NCBI GenBank assembly: GCA_900754955.1
Contig: CAAEEV010000006.1
Span: 1-5,214 of the forward strand
Direction of reading: 5' to 3'
DNA: 5,214 nt
Origin: Eggerthellaceae bacterium
GTDB taxonomy: Bacteria; Actinomycetota; Coriobacteriia; Coriobacteriales; Eggerthellaceae
Shown here: positions 1 through 5,148 of the stretch, piece by piece
Layout of the letters: every line of letters begins with the position of its first letter
How positions within the stretch are numbered: the first letter of the stretch is position 1
Notes under the pieces: model-generated
The model's database searches: none
Told to the model about the DNA's origin: nothing
Seen by the model: only the letters and a program-made list of their open reading frames with translations
Position numbers and translations under genes: made by a program

Positions 1-393
1 GCCCACGATGCCCGTGCACAAGGGCCCCACGAAGGGGTTGCCGCCCGAAAGCGAGAACAGCGTCACGCCGTTAGTCGTGCCGTTCGCGGCCCCGTGCCCG
101 ATGGCCGCGGCAAACGTGGAGCCGGTGCGGATGGTCACGTAGCTGAGGAAGATGGCGAGCACGGTGCACCAGGCGCACATTTGGAATCCCTCGCGCGTCA
201 CGAGGCGCGTGAGCACCACGCCCAGGGCGGGGAAGAGCATGGTGAGCGCCACGGAGACCATGTAGGCGAGGTCGGGCGAGAGGAACTCGCTCGCGTAGGG
301 GGCGGTGCCTTGGGCGATGGGGTACACCACGAGAAAGTCGTAGGCGTAGGTGATGCCGAAGGTGATGGCGAGAAAGACAAGGGCGCGTTTCAT
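1..393 (-). CDS. CPBP family intramembrane protease-like protein, internally deleted, 3' end beyond window
   Basis: The first 131 residues are visible and the gene runs off the left edge. It starts at ATG 393-391 with an AAAGGA ribosome site about 8 bases upstream. The N-terminus (MKRALVFLAITFGITYAYDF, then a second hydrophobic helix with FPALGVVLTRLVTREGF, residues 54-70) is typical of CPBP (Abi/CAAX protease-like) membrane proteins. The later part is also typical: a helix with SYVTIRTGS (84-92), the HxxxN motif (H100-N104) and GGNPFVGP (117-124). In the family these blocks are separated by well over 100 residues carrying the EExxxR glutamate motif and the FxxxH motif. Here they are joined directly at about residues 70-73, so both motifs are missing. 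CPBP proteins are membrane-embedded, and some act in bacteriocin self-immunity. An active protease is unlikely. The frame is open and the ribosome site intact, so it may still be translated. Family assignment is firm; the deletion is inferred from remembered family architecture. Confidence 0.8.
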   Translation of the reverse strand, partial: MKRALVFLAITFGITYAYDFLVVYPIAQGTAPYASEFLSPDLAYMVSVALTMLFPALGVVLTRLVTREGFQMCAWCTVLAIFLSYVTIRTGSTFAAAIGHGAANGTTNGVTLFSLSGGNPFVGPLCTGIVG

Positions 394-485
394 AGCGGAG
401 TCCTTTCGTCGGGAACGAGCGGGCAGGGCTTCGGGTGGCCGCGGCGGCTTTCGCGGGGCGACGAGAAGCCGATCGCCCGTATTTT

Positions 486-530
486 GTTCTATGACAACTA
501 GAACAGTTTATGTTATACTCCGAGTAGAAC
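486..530. promoter_or_regulatory. Probable operator of the GntR/YtrA-type regulator
   Basis: GTTCTA (486-491) and TAGAAC (499-504) form a perfect 6-base inverted repeat with a 7-base spacer. A third TAGAAC lies at 525-530, 26 bases after the second. The site is in the only AT-rich stretch of this region, between the divergent genes. It overlaps the -35 box of the rightward promoter, and the third half-site sits at its expected start point and inside the spacer of the leftward promoter. GntR proteins bind as dimers to such short palindromes next to their own gene. Autorepression is therefore the simplest reading, but binding is inferred from position and symmetry alone. Confidence 0.6.
491..519 (+). 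promoter_or_regulatory. Probable promoter of the GntR regulator operon
   Basis: ATGACA (491-496, 5 of 6 matches to TTGACA) and TATACT (514-519, 5 of 6 matches to TATAAT) are separated by 17 bases. A TGt extension stands directly before the -10 box, giving an extended -10 promoter. The start point would be near 526, about 60 bases before the regulator ATG. The palindrome at 486-504 overlaps the -35 box, as expected for repression by the encoded regulator. Confidence 0.65.
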
Positions 531-540
531 AAGAAGTCAA
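512..540 (-). promoter_or_regulatory. Probable promoter of the leftward CPBP gene
   Basis: On the minus strand TTGACT (540-535) and TATAAC (517-512) are separated by exactly 17 bases, each one base away from the sigma70 consensus. Transcription would begin near 505 and give a leader of about 110 bases before the ATG at 393. The -10 box overlaps that of the opposite promoter, so the two probably compete. The inverted repeat at 486-504 would lie immediately downstream of the start point. Confidence 0.55.
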
Positions 541-541
541 T

Positions 542-566
542 GGCCCGTAGCGCGCCGCTACGGGCC
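542..566 (+). promoter_or_regulatory. Perfect 11-bp hairpin in the regulator leader
   Basis: GGCCCGTAGCG (542-552) pairs perfectly with CGCTACGGGCC (556-566) around a CGC loop. It lies inside the predicted 5' leader, ending only 4 bases before the GGAAAGGA ribosome site (571-578). No T-run follows on the plus strand, so it does not look like an intrinsic terminator. It could affect mRNA stability or translation. The hairpin is seen; its function is unknown. Confidence 0.5.
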
Positions 567-585
567 GCTCGGAAAGGACGCCCCC

Positions 586-1116
586 ATGCTCATCGCCGTC
601 GACGCCGCGGCCGCCGAGCCGCTCTACCTGCAGATACGCAACCAGATTGTGGCCGGCATCGCCACCGGCCAGCTGGAGCCGGGCCAGTCGCTGCCCTCAG
701 TGCGCTCCCTAGCGAGTGACTTGGGCATCAACCTGCACACGGTGAACAAGGCCTACGCGGTGCTGCGCGACGAGGGCTACGTGCGCATGCGCGGTCGCGC
801 CGGGGCGGTGATCGCCGATCCGGCTGCCGCCGATCGCGCCGACGCCGACGCATCGGCCCAAGTGAAGATGGAGGACGACCTCTTCAAGCTGGCCTTGGCC
901 TTCCGAGCCCGGGGCGGCGCGCGCGGCCAGTTTCTGGAAGCGGCCGCTGCCCAGGCCGCACGCGCCTACGGGGTGATGGAAGATGCCGAGCCCGCCCCGC
1001 GCCCGACGCGGAAGAAGAAGGCTGCCGATGGGTCGTCGGTGGCGGCCGCGGGTGCAGGCACGTCGTCGGTGGCAGGTGCGGCTGCAGCCGCGGGCGAGGC
1101 GGTGGTGCCCCAATGA
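586..1116 (+). CDS. GntR family transcriptional regulator, YtrA-like
   Basis: This 176-residue protein has an N-terminal winged helix-turn-helix of the GntR type at about residues 11-76. The diagnostic run is PLYLQIRNQIVAGI, then LPSVRSLASDLGINLHTVNKAY with the recognition helix, then LRDEGYV and a wing ending GAVI. A short helical segment follows (about 96-129, EDDLFKLALAFRARG onward) in place of a ligand-binding domain, which is the mark of the small YtrA subfamily. The last 45 residues are a basic patch (TRKKK, 141-145) and an Ala/Gly/Ser-rich tail unusual for the family. The start is supported by GGAAAGGA 7 bases upstream. Its stop overlaps the next start (ATGA), so the two are translationally coupled. 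YtrA-type regulators commonly repress their own operon with membrane proteins, often linked to cell-envelope stress. The effector here is unknown. Confidence 0.93.
   Translation: MLIAVDAAAAEPLYLQIRNQIVAGIATGQLEPGQSLPSVRSLASDLGINLHTVNKAYAVLRDEGYVRMRGRAGAVIADPAAADRADADASAQVKMEDDLFKLALAFRARGGARGQFLEAAAAQAARAYGVMEDAEPAPRPTRKKKAADGSSVAAAGAGTSSVAGAAAAAGEAVVPQ
1032..1073 (+). repeat. Short tandem duplication in the regulator's Ala/Gly tail
   Basis: The 12-base string GTCGTCGGTGGC occurs at 1032-1043 and again at 1062-1073, with a 30-base period. It encodes repeated SSVA-type decapeptides in the low-complexity C-terminal tail of the regulator. The tail probably grew by in-frame duplication in GC-rich sequence. 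Confidence 0.5.
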
Positions 1117-2240
1117 GCGTGACGTCTCCCGTAATTCCTCTTCTCGGGCTTTTGACCCTCGTCGTTCCCCTCATGGGCGTGCTCATGGCGCTCACGCCCT
1201 ACCTCATGCCGAAGCGCGAGTGCTTTGCCGTCACGGTGCCCGACGATGCGGCGCGCGATCCTTATCTGCGCCGCCTGAAACGCGCCTATCTTGCGATCAT
1301 GCTGGCGCTTGCGGCGGCGGCAACGATTGCGTGCGCGGCAGCCCTTGCGCTCGATCCCGAGCATGCCTTCGTCGCGACGCTGGTCGTGGCCGCCCTCGTC
1401 CTGTGCGTGGGCGGCTACGCCCTCATGCTGTATTTCCGCGCGAAGGTGCAGCGCTACAAAAAGGCTCAGGGCTGGGTGGCCGAGGGGCGCCGCAGCGCGG
1501 GATTTATCGGCGACGAGCCCTTCCCGAAGCCTCTCTCCCTTGCTTGGGATCTGCTGTACGTGCCCGTAATCCTCATTACGCTGGCCATGGGCATCGTGGG
1601 CTATCCCGCCATGCCCGGCAAGGTGCCCCTGCACATGGATTTGGCGGGGAAGGTGACCGAGTGGGCCGACAAGTCGCCGGGCATCGTTGCGTTTCCCGTG
1701 CTGTTCGTGGCGCTCATCGCCGTGTGCCTCACCGTGGCCCATTGGGTGATTCTGCGATCGAAAAAGGGCAGCGATCCCGCCATGCCGGCGGCGAGCGCCT
1801 GGGCCTACGGCATGTTCGCCCGCGCTCAGAGCGTGATGCTCGTCGGCATGGGCCTGTTCGTGAGCTTGCTGGGGCCCGTTATCCAGCTGACGTTTCTCGG
1901 CGTGCTTTCCATGGCCCAGGCTCTCGTGCCCATCGGGGTCGTGGTGGCGGTCATACTGGTGGCGAGCACCGCGGTGAGTCTCGTGTACGGCCAGAACGGC
2001 AGCCGCCTGCTCGCCCGGGTGAGCGCCGACGGGCGCGGCGGCGCCATGCCGCGCGACAACGACCGATATTGGAAGGGCGGCATCTTCTACGTGAACCCCG
2101 ACGACCCGGCGCTGTTTCTGCCTGAGCGCTTCGGTATCGGCTGGACGATCAATTTGGGGCGACCCGCAGCGTGGGCTTTTGTGGTAGGCTTCGCTCTGGT
2201 GATCGCGGGATTCATCGCGGCGTCGTTTCTGCTCACCTAA
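1113..2240 (+). CDS. Polytopic membrane protein with DUF1648 and DUF5808-like segments
   Basis: This 375-residue integral membrane protein has about seven or eight hydrophobic helices (roughly 6-30, 58-80, 87-107, 144-163, 189-213, 240-258, 264-291, 352-374). Residues 164-190 carry the DUF1648 signature seen in SdpI-type proteins: YPAMPGKVPLHMDLAGKVTEW, with conserved prolines, His, Gly and Trp. Residues 316-345 (DNDRYWKGGIFYVNPDDPALF and FGIGWT) match the DUF5808 pattern. B. subtilis SdpI is an immunity protein against the SdpC toxin, and DUF1648 proteins are often encoded beside small GntR regulators. The ATG lies inside the regulator stop (ATGA overlap), so translation is probably coupled and expression set by the 491-519 promoter. 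A role in envelope or bacteriocin tolerance is inference; no enzymatic motif is visible. Confidence 0.88.
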   Translation: MSVTSPVIPLLGLLTLVVPLMGVLMALTPYLMPKRECFAVTVPDDAARDPYLRRLKRAYLAIMLALAAAATIACAAALALDPEHAFVATLVVAALVLCVGGYALMLYFRAKVQRYKKAQGWVAEGRRSAGFIGDEPFPKPLSLAWDLLYVPVILITLAMGIVGYPAMPGKVPLHMDLAGKVTEWADKSPGIVAFPVLFVALIAVCLTVAHWVILRSKKGSDPAMPAASAWAYGMFARAQSVMLVGMGLFVSLLGPVIQLTFLGVLSMAQALVPIGVVVAVILVASTAVSLVYGQNGSRLLARVSADGRGGAMPRDNDRYWKGGIFYVNPDDPALFLPERFGIGWTINLGRPAAWAFVVGFALVIAGFIAASFLLT

Positions 2241-2308
2241 GGGGTCGGGCGCAAGCGGCCGTTCGCGTCCCGCCGGGGCCATCGCGCGAGGAGCAAAGGG
2301 AGGCTGCC

Positions 2309-2802
2309 ATGAAAGATTGCGCCCAGCCGCTGCAGCACATCGAGCACGGTATTCCGCCGGTGTTTGACGAGCGCTCGGAGGTGCTCGTGCTGGGCACGAT
2401 GCCCTCGCCGAAATCGCGCGAGGCGGCGTTTTTCTACGGGCATCCGCAGAACCGGTTCTGGCGCGTGCTCGCTGCGCTGTTCGACGAGCCGGTGCCCGAG
2501 GACAACGCCGAGCGCGCCGATCTGCTGCTGCGCCATCACATCGCGCTGTGGGACGTGCTGGAAGCTGCGACATCCGGGGCGCCTCGGACGCCTCCATCGC
2601 CAACCCCCACCCCAACGATCTGTCGCGCGTTTTGGAAAAGGCGCCGGTGCGCCGGGTGTTCTGCACGGGTGCGGCGGCGGGGCGCTACTACGCGAAGCTA
2701 TGCGAGGCTGCCAGTGGCTTGGCCGCCGAGGTGCTGCCCTCGCCGAGCCCGGCCAACGCGGCCTGGTCTCTGCCGCGGCTTGTGGAAGCCTATCGTCCCG
2801 TA
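2309..2802 (+). pseudogene. DNA-deoxyinosine (hypoxanthine-DNA) glycosylase module, interrupted by a frameshift
   Basis: The start is ATG 2309 with a strong AAAGGGAGG site 5 bases upstream. The first 85 codons read as the N-terminal half of a uracil-DNA-glycosylase-superfamily enzyme of the hypoxanthine-DNA glycosylase type: VLVLGTMPSPKS (25-36, motif 1), YGHPQNRFWRVL (43-54) and ALWDVLE (79-85). After GAA 2561-2563 this frame becomes unrelated and stops at TAG 2801-2803. The expected continuation SCDIRGASDASI, then VRRVFCTG and the second active-site motif LPSPSPAN, appears one frame back from 2563 and reaches YRPV at 2802. One missing base, for example GAAA read as GAA, explains this. Such enzymes remove deaminated adenine from DNA in base-excision repair. 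As written, motifs 1 and 2 are on different frames, so no active glycosylase would form. A sequencing error is the main alternative. Confidence 0.8.
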
Positions 2803-3504
2803 GCCGATGCGACGACCCCCTTTAAGCCTCCCGTGCTTGAGGTGTCCCAGGTGGTGGCGCTCGAGCGGGCCATCGCGGAGGCGGGCACGCCGCTCGACGC
2901 GCTCATGCGCCGCGCCGGCCGCTTCCTTGCTTTCGAGGCGTGTAAGGCGCTGGAAGGGATGGAAGGCGCGAAGGAAATAGTCATCTTTTGCGGAAACGGC
3001 AACAACGGCGGTGACGGCTGGGTGGCCGGGGAGTACCTGGACCGCTGGGGCATCCCCGTCTGTCTCGTGACAGCGGTGGAGCCTGCGGCGCTTACGGCTG
3101 AGCCGGCGCGTGCGGCCGCCCTGCGGGCGACGGTGTCCCTGAGCGCGCACAGCCAGGTGGTTCTCGCGCCGACGGACGCGGAGGTGTCGGCCCTGCTTAA
3201 CGGCGCCTCGCTCGCCATCGATGCCCTTTTGGGCACTGGGTTCGCCCACGAGACGGTGAAGGCGCCCTTCGACGGCTGGATCCGCGCTCTCAACGCTGCC
3301 CGCGACCGAGGCACGTTCGTGGTGGCCGCCGACGTGCCGAGCGGACTTTCGGCCCAGACGGGCCGCGCGGTGAAAGACACCGTGCGCGCCGACCTCACCG
3401 TCACGATGATCGTGCCGAAGCCGGGTCTTGCCGCCAAAGACGGTGCCGCACACTGCGGACGCTTCGTGGTCGCCCCGATTGCCTACATCGAGCCGCTCGT
3501 CTAG
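2548..3504 (+). CDS. nnrE: NAD(P)H-hydrate epimerase (NnrE/YjeF_N) domain, fused to the glycosylase C-terminal half
   Basis: The open frame is continuous to TAG 3502-3504. Its first 85 or so codons are the displaced C-terminal half of the glycosylase. The epimerase domain starts near codon 96 (LEVSQVVALERAIAEAGTPL) and runs to the end, a normal domain length of about 220 residues. Visible motifs are the nucleotide-phosphate loop GNGNNGGDG (149-157), DALLGTG (225-231), ADVPSG (261-266), ADLTVTMIVPKPG (281-293) and a C-terminal VVAPIAY. NnrE interconverts the R and S forms of damaged, hydrated NADH/NADPH so that a dehydratase can restore them. The usual dehydratase domain (NnrD) is absent. There is no credible ribosome site or start between the glycosylase part and this domain; GTG 2833 is in frame but has no Shine-Dalgarno. 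The start at 2548 is only the first GTG of the frame. The intact gene was probably one bifunctional fusion starting at 2309. Confidence 0.85.
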   Translation: MGRAGSCDIRGASDASIANPHPNDLSRVLEKAPVRRVFCTGAAAGRYYAKLCEAASGLAAEVLPSPSPANAAWSLPRLVEAYRPVADATTPFKPPVLEVSQVVALERAIAEAGTPLDALMRRAGRFLAFEACKALEGMEGAKEIVIFCGNGNNGGDGWVAGEYLDRWGIPVCLVTAVEPAALTAEPARAAALRATVSLSAHSQVVLAPTDAEVSALLNGASLAIDALLGTGFAHETVKAPFDGWIRALNAARDRGTFVVAADVPSGLSAQTGRAVKDTVRADLTVTMIVPKPGLAAKDGAAHCGRFVVAPIAYIEPLV

Positions 3505-3534
3505 AACTTGCCAGGATTAGCCATCGCAGAATAC

Positions 3535-3563
3535 GCGGGGATCGGGCCGAACTGCTGCCCCGC
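3535..3563 (+). terminator. Weak candidate terminator hairpin after the epimerase gene
   Basis: GCGGGG (3535-3540) and CCCCGC (3558-3563) can pair around a 17-base loop, 31 bases after the stop codon. The following bases (ATCGCATTTCG) are only mildly T-rich, so termination efficiency is doubtful. It is nevertheless the best inverted repeat just after this gene. Confidence 0.25.
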
Positions 3564-3575
3564 ATCGCATTTCGA

Positions 3576-3604
3576 CTGACGCGGATGCGTGTGGCCCCTA
3601 TAAG
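3576..3604 (+). promoter_or_regulatory. Candidate promoter of the 3763 membrane-protein gene
   Basis: CTGACG (3576-3581) and TATAAG (3599-3604) are 17 bases apart, with 4 and 5 matches to the sigma70 boxes. Transcription would start near 3611, leaving a leader of about 150 bases. A second possible -10 with TGc extension, TATGGT (3671-3676), has only a poor -35. Confidence 0.4.
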
Positions 3605-3662
3605 GTTTCCGCAAGTTGAAATTTTGCTGTCGAGACCATGTGCCTTATGGAAGTGGGCGGGC

Positions 3663-3721
3663 GAGGGTGCTATGGTGCCCAGGAAAAACTAGTGACCGCG
3701 CGGCACCCTCCCCAAAAGGGG
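3663..3721 (+). promoter_or_regulatory. Structured leader upstream of the 3763 gene
   Basis: Several inverted repeats crowd this stretch. GAGGGTGC (3663-3670) pairs with GCACCCTC (3703-3710). GGTGCC (3674-3679) pairs with GGCACC (3702-3707), sharing the same right arm. CCCC-AAAA-GGGG (3710-3721) forms a third small hairpin. The first two are mutually exclusive. The ribosome site AAAGGA (3748-3753) lies 27 bases beyond. I recognise no known riboswitch, so a regulatory role is speculative. Confidence 0.35.
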
Positions 3722-3762
3722 CGAACGCGCCGCGGCGGCATTCAATCAAAGGAAAACTCGCC

Positions 3763-4218
3763 ATGTTCAAAGTTCGCTCGAAGTACCTGCTGCTCATCGC
3801 GGCGGCCGTGTGGCTCATTGCCGGAAGCCAAGTCGCCCGCATGGGCATCGAGGCCATCGCGGCCGGCAACGGCAACCTGTGGCTTCTGCTCATCGGCATT
3901 CCCGCCGCGTTCGTCGTCTTCCACATGATGTTCTCCAAGCTGGTGGGCAAGCATGCCGCCCGCATCCGCAGCTACGGCGAGGAGAAGATGCACGTGCTGA
4001 AGTTCTTCGACGTGCGCGGCTACCTCATTATGGCCGTCATGATGGGCGGCGGCATCGCCCTGCGCTCCTTCCACCTGGTGCCGGGTTGGTTCATCGCCTT
4101 CTTCTACACCGGTCTCGGCATCGCGCTCGCGCTTGCCGGCGTGGGCTTTCTCGTGCACTACTTTCATCGCGACGGGTATATCACCTGCCCCGTGACCGGG
4201 AAGGTGCGAGAGGGATAG
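3763..4218 (+). CDS. Uncharacterised four-helix membrane protein
   Basis: This 151-residue protein has four hydrophobic helices at about 9-27, 39-57, 85-101 and 107-133. The loop between helices 2 and 3 is basic (KLVGKHAARIRSYGEEKMH, 59-77). The helix 3-4 region has a distinctive pattern, FFDVRGYLIM then GIALR then VPGWFIAFFYTGLGIALALAG. This pattern resembles small unnamed membrane proteins I recall from anaerobic Gram-positive bacteria, with no assigned function. ATG 3763 is chosen because AAAGGA stands 9 bases upstream. The frame is open back to a TTG at 3616, but the extra residues look non-protein-like and would absorb the leader hairpins. It appears to be a single-gene unit, convergent with the PAP2 gene 51 bases away. 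No catalytic motif is visible. Confidence 0.85.
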   Translation: MFKVRSKYLLLIAAAVWLIAGSQVARMGIEAIAAGNGNLWLLLIGIPAAFVVFHMMFSKLVGKHAARIRSYGEEKMHVLKFFDVRGYLIMAVMMGGGIALRSFHLVPGWFIAFFYTGLGIALALAGVGFLVHYFHRDGYITCPVTGKVREG

Positions 4219-4231
4219 GGGCTTCGGCCTC
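4218..4231 (+). terminator. UUCG-tetraloop hairpin at the end of the membrane-protein gene
   Basis: GGGGC-TTCG-GCCTC forms a 5-bp stem (one G-U pair) closed by a C(UUCG)G tetraloop, an exceptionally stable loop. It begins on the last base of the TAG stop codon. No T-run follows, so it may protect the 3' end or weakly terminate in the 51-base gap between convergent genes. Confidence 0.35.
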
Positions 4232-4269
4232 AAGGTGATTCCTCGCGTGCCCGTTTCGCGCGTCGGCGC

Positions 4270-4818
4270 CTAGGTGTGCGATTGCGATCGCCGTTCCTGA
4301 AGTTTGCGGCTTGCCGCTTCGACGATTTTGGCGGCGGCGAATCCCGCGAGCAGCCCGACGACGGTCCCCGCCAGCACATCCGTGGGGTAGTGCACGTAGC
4401 AGTACAGCCGCGTGAGCGCCATGAGCAGCGCGCCGATGCCGACGACGATGACGAGGGGCTTGGGCCCCTTCGAGAACAGCAGCGCCCCGAACGCGGCAAA
4501 GGCGGCGGTGGCGTGCCCCGAGGGGAACGACGAGCCGTGGGGTCGGTCGACGATCATGGGCACGAGCGGGTTCACGTCGCACGGTCGCGGGCGTATGATC
4601 AGGGGCTTTAGAATGCCGCTCGTGACAATGGCGCCGATGAGAACGGCGACGAGGACGGCCGCGCCCAGCTTGCGCGTCTTTGGAATGATGGCGAGCACGA
4701 TGCCGAGCAGGATCCAAATCTGGCCGACGTCGCTCGTGCTCGTATAGGCGGCAACAAGGGCGTCGAGCCAGGGTGTGTGGATGAGCTGGATGGCATCCAG
4801 GATGGCAAGTTCGTTCAC
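4270..4818 (-). CDS. PAP2 superfamily membrane phosphatase
   Basis: This 182-residue protein carries all three motifs of the type 2 phosphatidic acid phosphatase family: K-x6-RP (K71 to R78-P79), PSGH (99-102) and R-x5-H-x3-D (R137, H143, D147). The usual Ser before the last Arg is Thr here. Helices lie at about 33-46, 52-70, 103-115, 121-136 and 146-164, giving the compact single-domain form. Such enzymes remove phosphate from lipid phosphates such as phosphatidate, phosphatidylglycerophosphate or undecaprenyl pyrophosphate; the actual substrate cannot be told from sequence. The N-terminus (ILDAIQLIHTPWLD) fits the family start, so GTG 4818-4816 is chosen. It has no Shine-Dalgarno, and no other start exists before the upstream in-frame stop at 4881-4879. 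It converges on the 3763 gene. Confidence 0.92.
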   Translation of the reverse strand: MNELAILDAIQLIHTPWLDALVAAYTSTSDVGQIWILLGIVLAIIPKTRKLGAAVLVAVLIGAIVTSGILKPLIIRPRPCDVNPLVPMIVDRPHGSSFPSGHATAAFAAFGALLFSKGPKPLVIVVGIGALLMALTRLYCYVHYPTDVLAGTVVGLLAGFAAAKIVEAASRKLQERRSQSHT

Positions 4819-5071
4819 GGCAGGGGAGGCGAGTGTCTTAAAGAGAGGGATTCGGGAAAGGCTCGCCCCGCGCTCCTTTCAGGCACAAGGCTACAGGAAG
4901 CGGCGCCGGCGGGCAACCCGTCGCGCTCTCAAAAACGCAATGCCGATCGTCCCGAAGCGCTCCACCGGCTGCGATATCCATGGTTTTCCAGGTAATCCGC
5001 GCGCTTGCTTGCCCATGCGCGAACGCGGCGATGCGCATTCGGCAATCCGCATAGCCGATTCCCTTTCTGCA

Positions 5072-5101
5072 TTGCCCAAAGGGCGCTGCGCCCGTTACTA
5101 T
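5072..5101 (+). promoter_or_regulatory. Probable promoter of the hypB-like gene with palindromic spacer
   Basis: TTGCCC (5072-5077) and TACTAT (5096-5101) are 18 bases apart. The spacer contains GGGCGC-T-GCGCCC (5081-5093), a perfect inverted repeat, and GCCC-AAA-GGGC (5074-5084) overlaps it and the -35 box. This is a plausible regulator site. Transcription would start near 5108, giving a leader of about 56 bases. Confidence 0.5.
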
Positions 5102-5122
5102 GGAACTGAACAGTATTTGGAA

Positions 5123-5148
5123 GGCGCCGGGCGGCAGGGCTCGGCGCC
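5123..5148 (+). promoter_or_regulatory. GC-rich leader hairpin before the hypB-like gene
   Basis: GGCGCCG (5123-5129) pairs with CGGCGCC (5142-5148) around a 12-base loop, ending 4 bases before the strong AAGGAGG ribosome site (5153-5159). The arms are perfect. An effect on translation is possible but unproven. Confidence 0.35.

Noticed and set aside
94..501. Plus-strand open frame opposite the CPBP gene.
   Set aside because: Low-complexity Gly/His/Glu-rich translation; the opposite strand encodes recognisable membrane helices and family motifs.
542..566. The 11-bp hairpin as an intrinsic terminator of the regulator transcript.
   Set aside because: It is followed by GCTCGG and the ribosome site rather than a T-run, so it would not terminate rightward transcription efficiently.
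983..2125. A 380-codon plus-strand open frame overlapping the regulator and DUF1648-like gene.
   Set aside because: Arg/Pro/Gly-rich translation without domain features; it is out of frame with the two well-supported genes.
2555..2570. Programmed -1 ribosomal frameshifting in the glycosylase-epimerase gene.
   Set aside because: CTGGAAGC does not form a classic X-XXY-YYZ slippery heptamer and I saw no clear stimulatory hairpin. A lost base or sequence error is simpler.
966..2666. A 566-codon open frame on the minus strand across the regulator, membrane protein and glycosylase.
   Set aside because: It is the mirror of real plus-strand genes in GC-rich DNA. Its translation is His/Arg/Gly-rich with no motif, while the opposite strand has clear families.
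3616..3762. TTG 3616 as an upstream start for the four-helix protein.
   Set aside because: The extension is not hydrophobic or conserved-looking, and ATG 3763 has a well-placed AAAGGA site.
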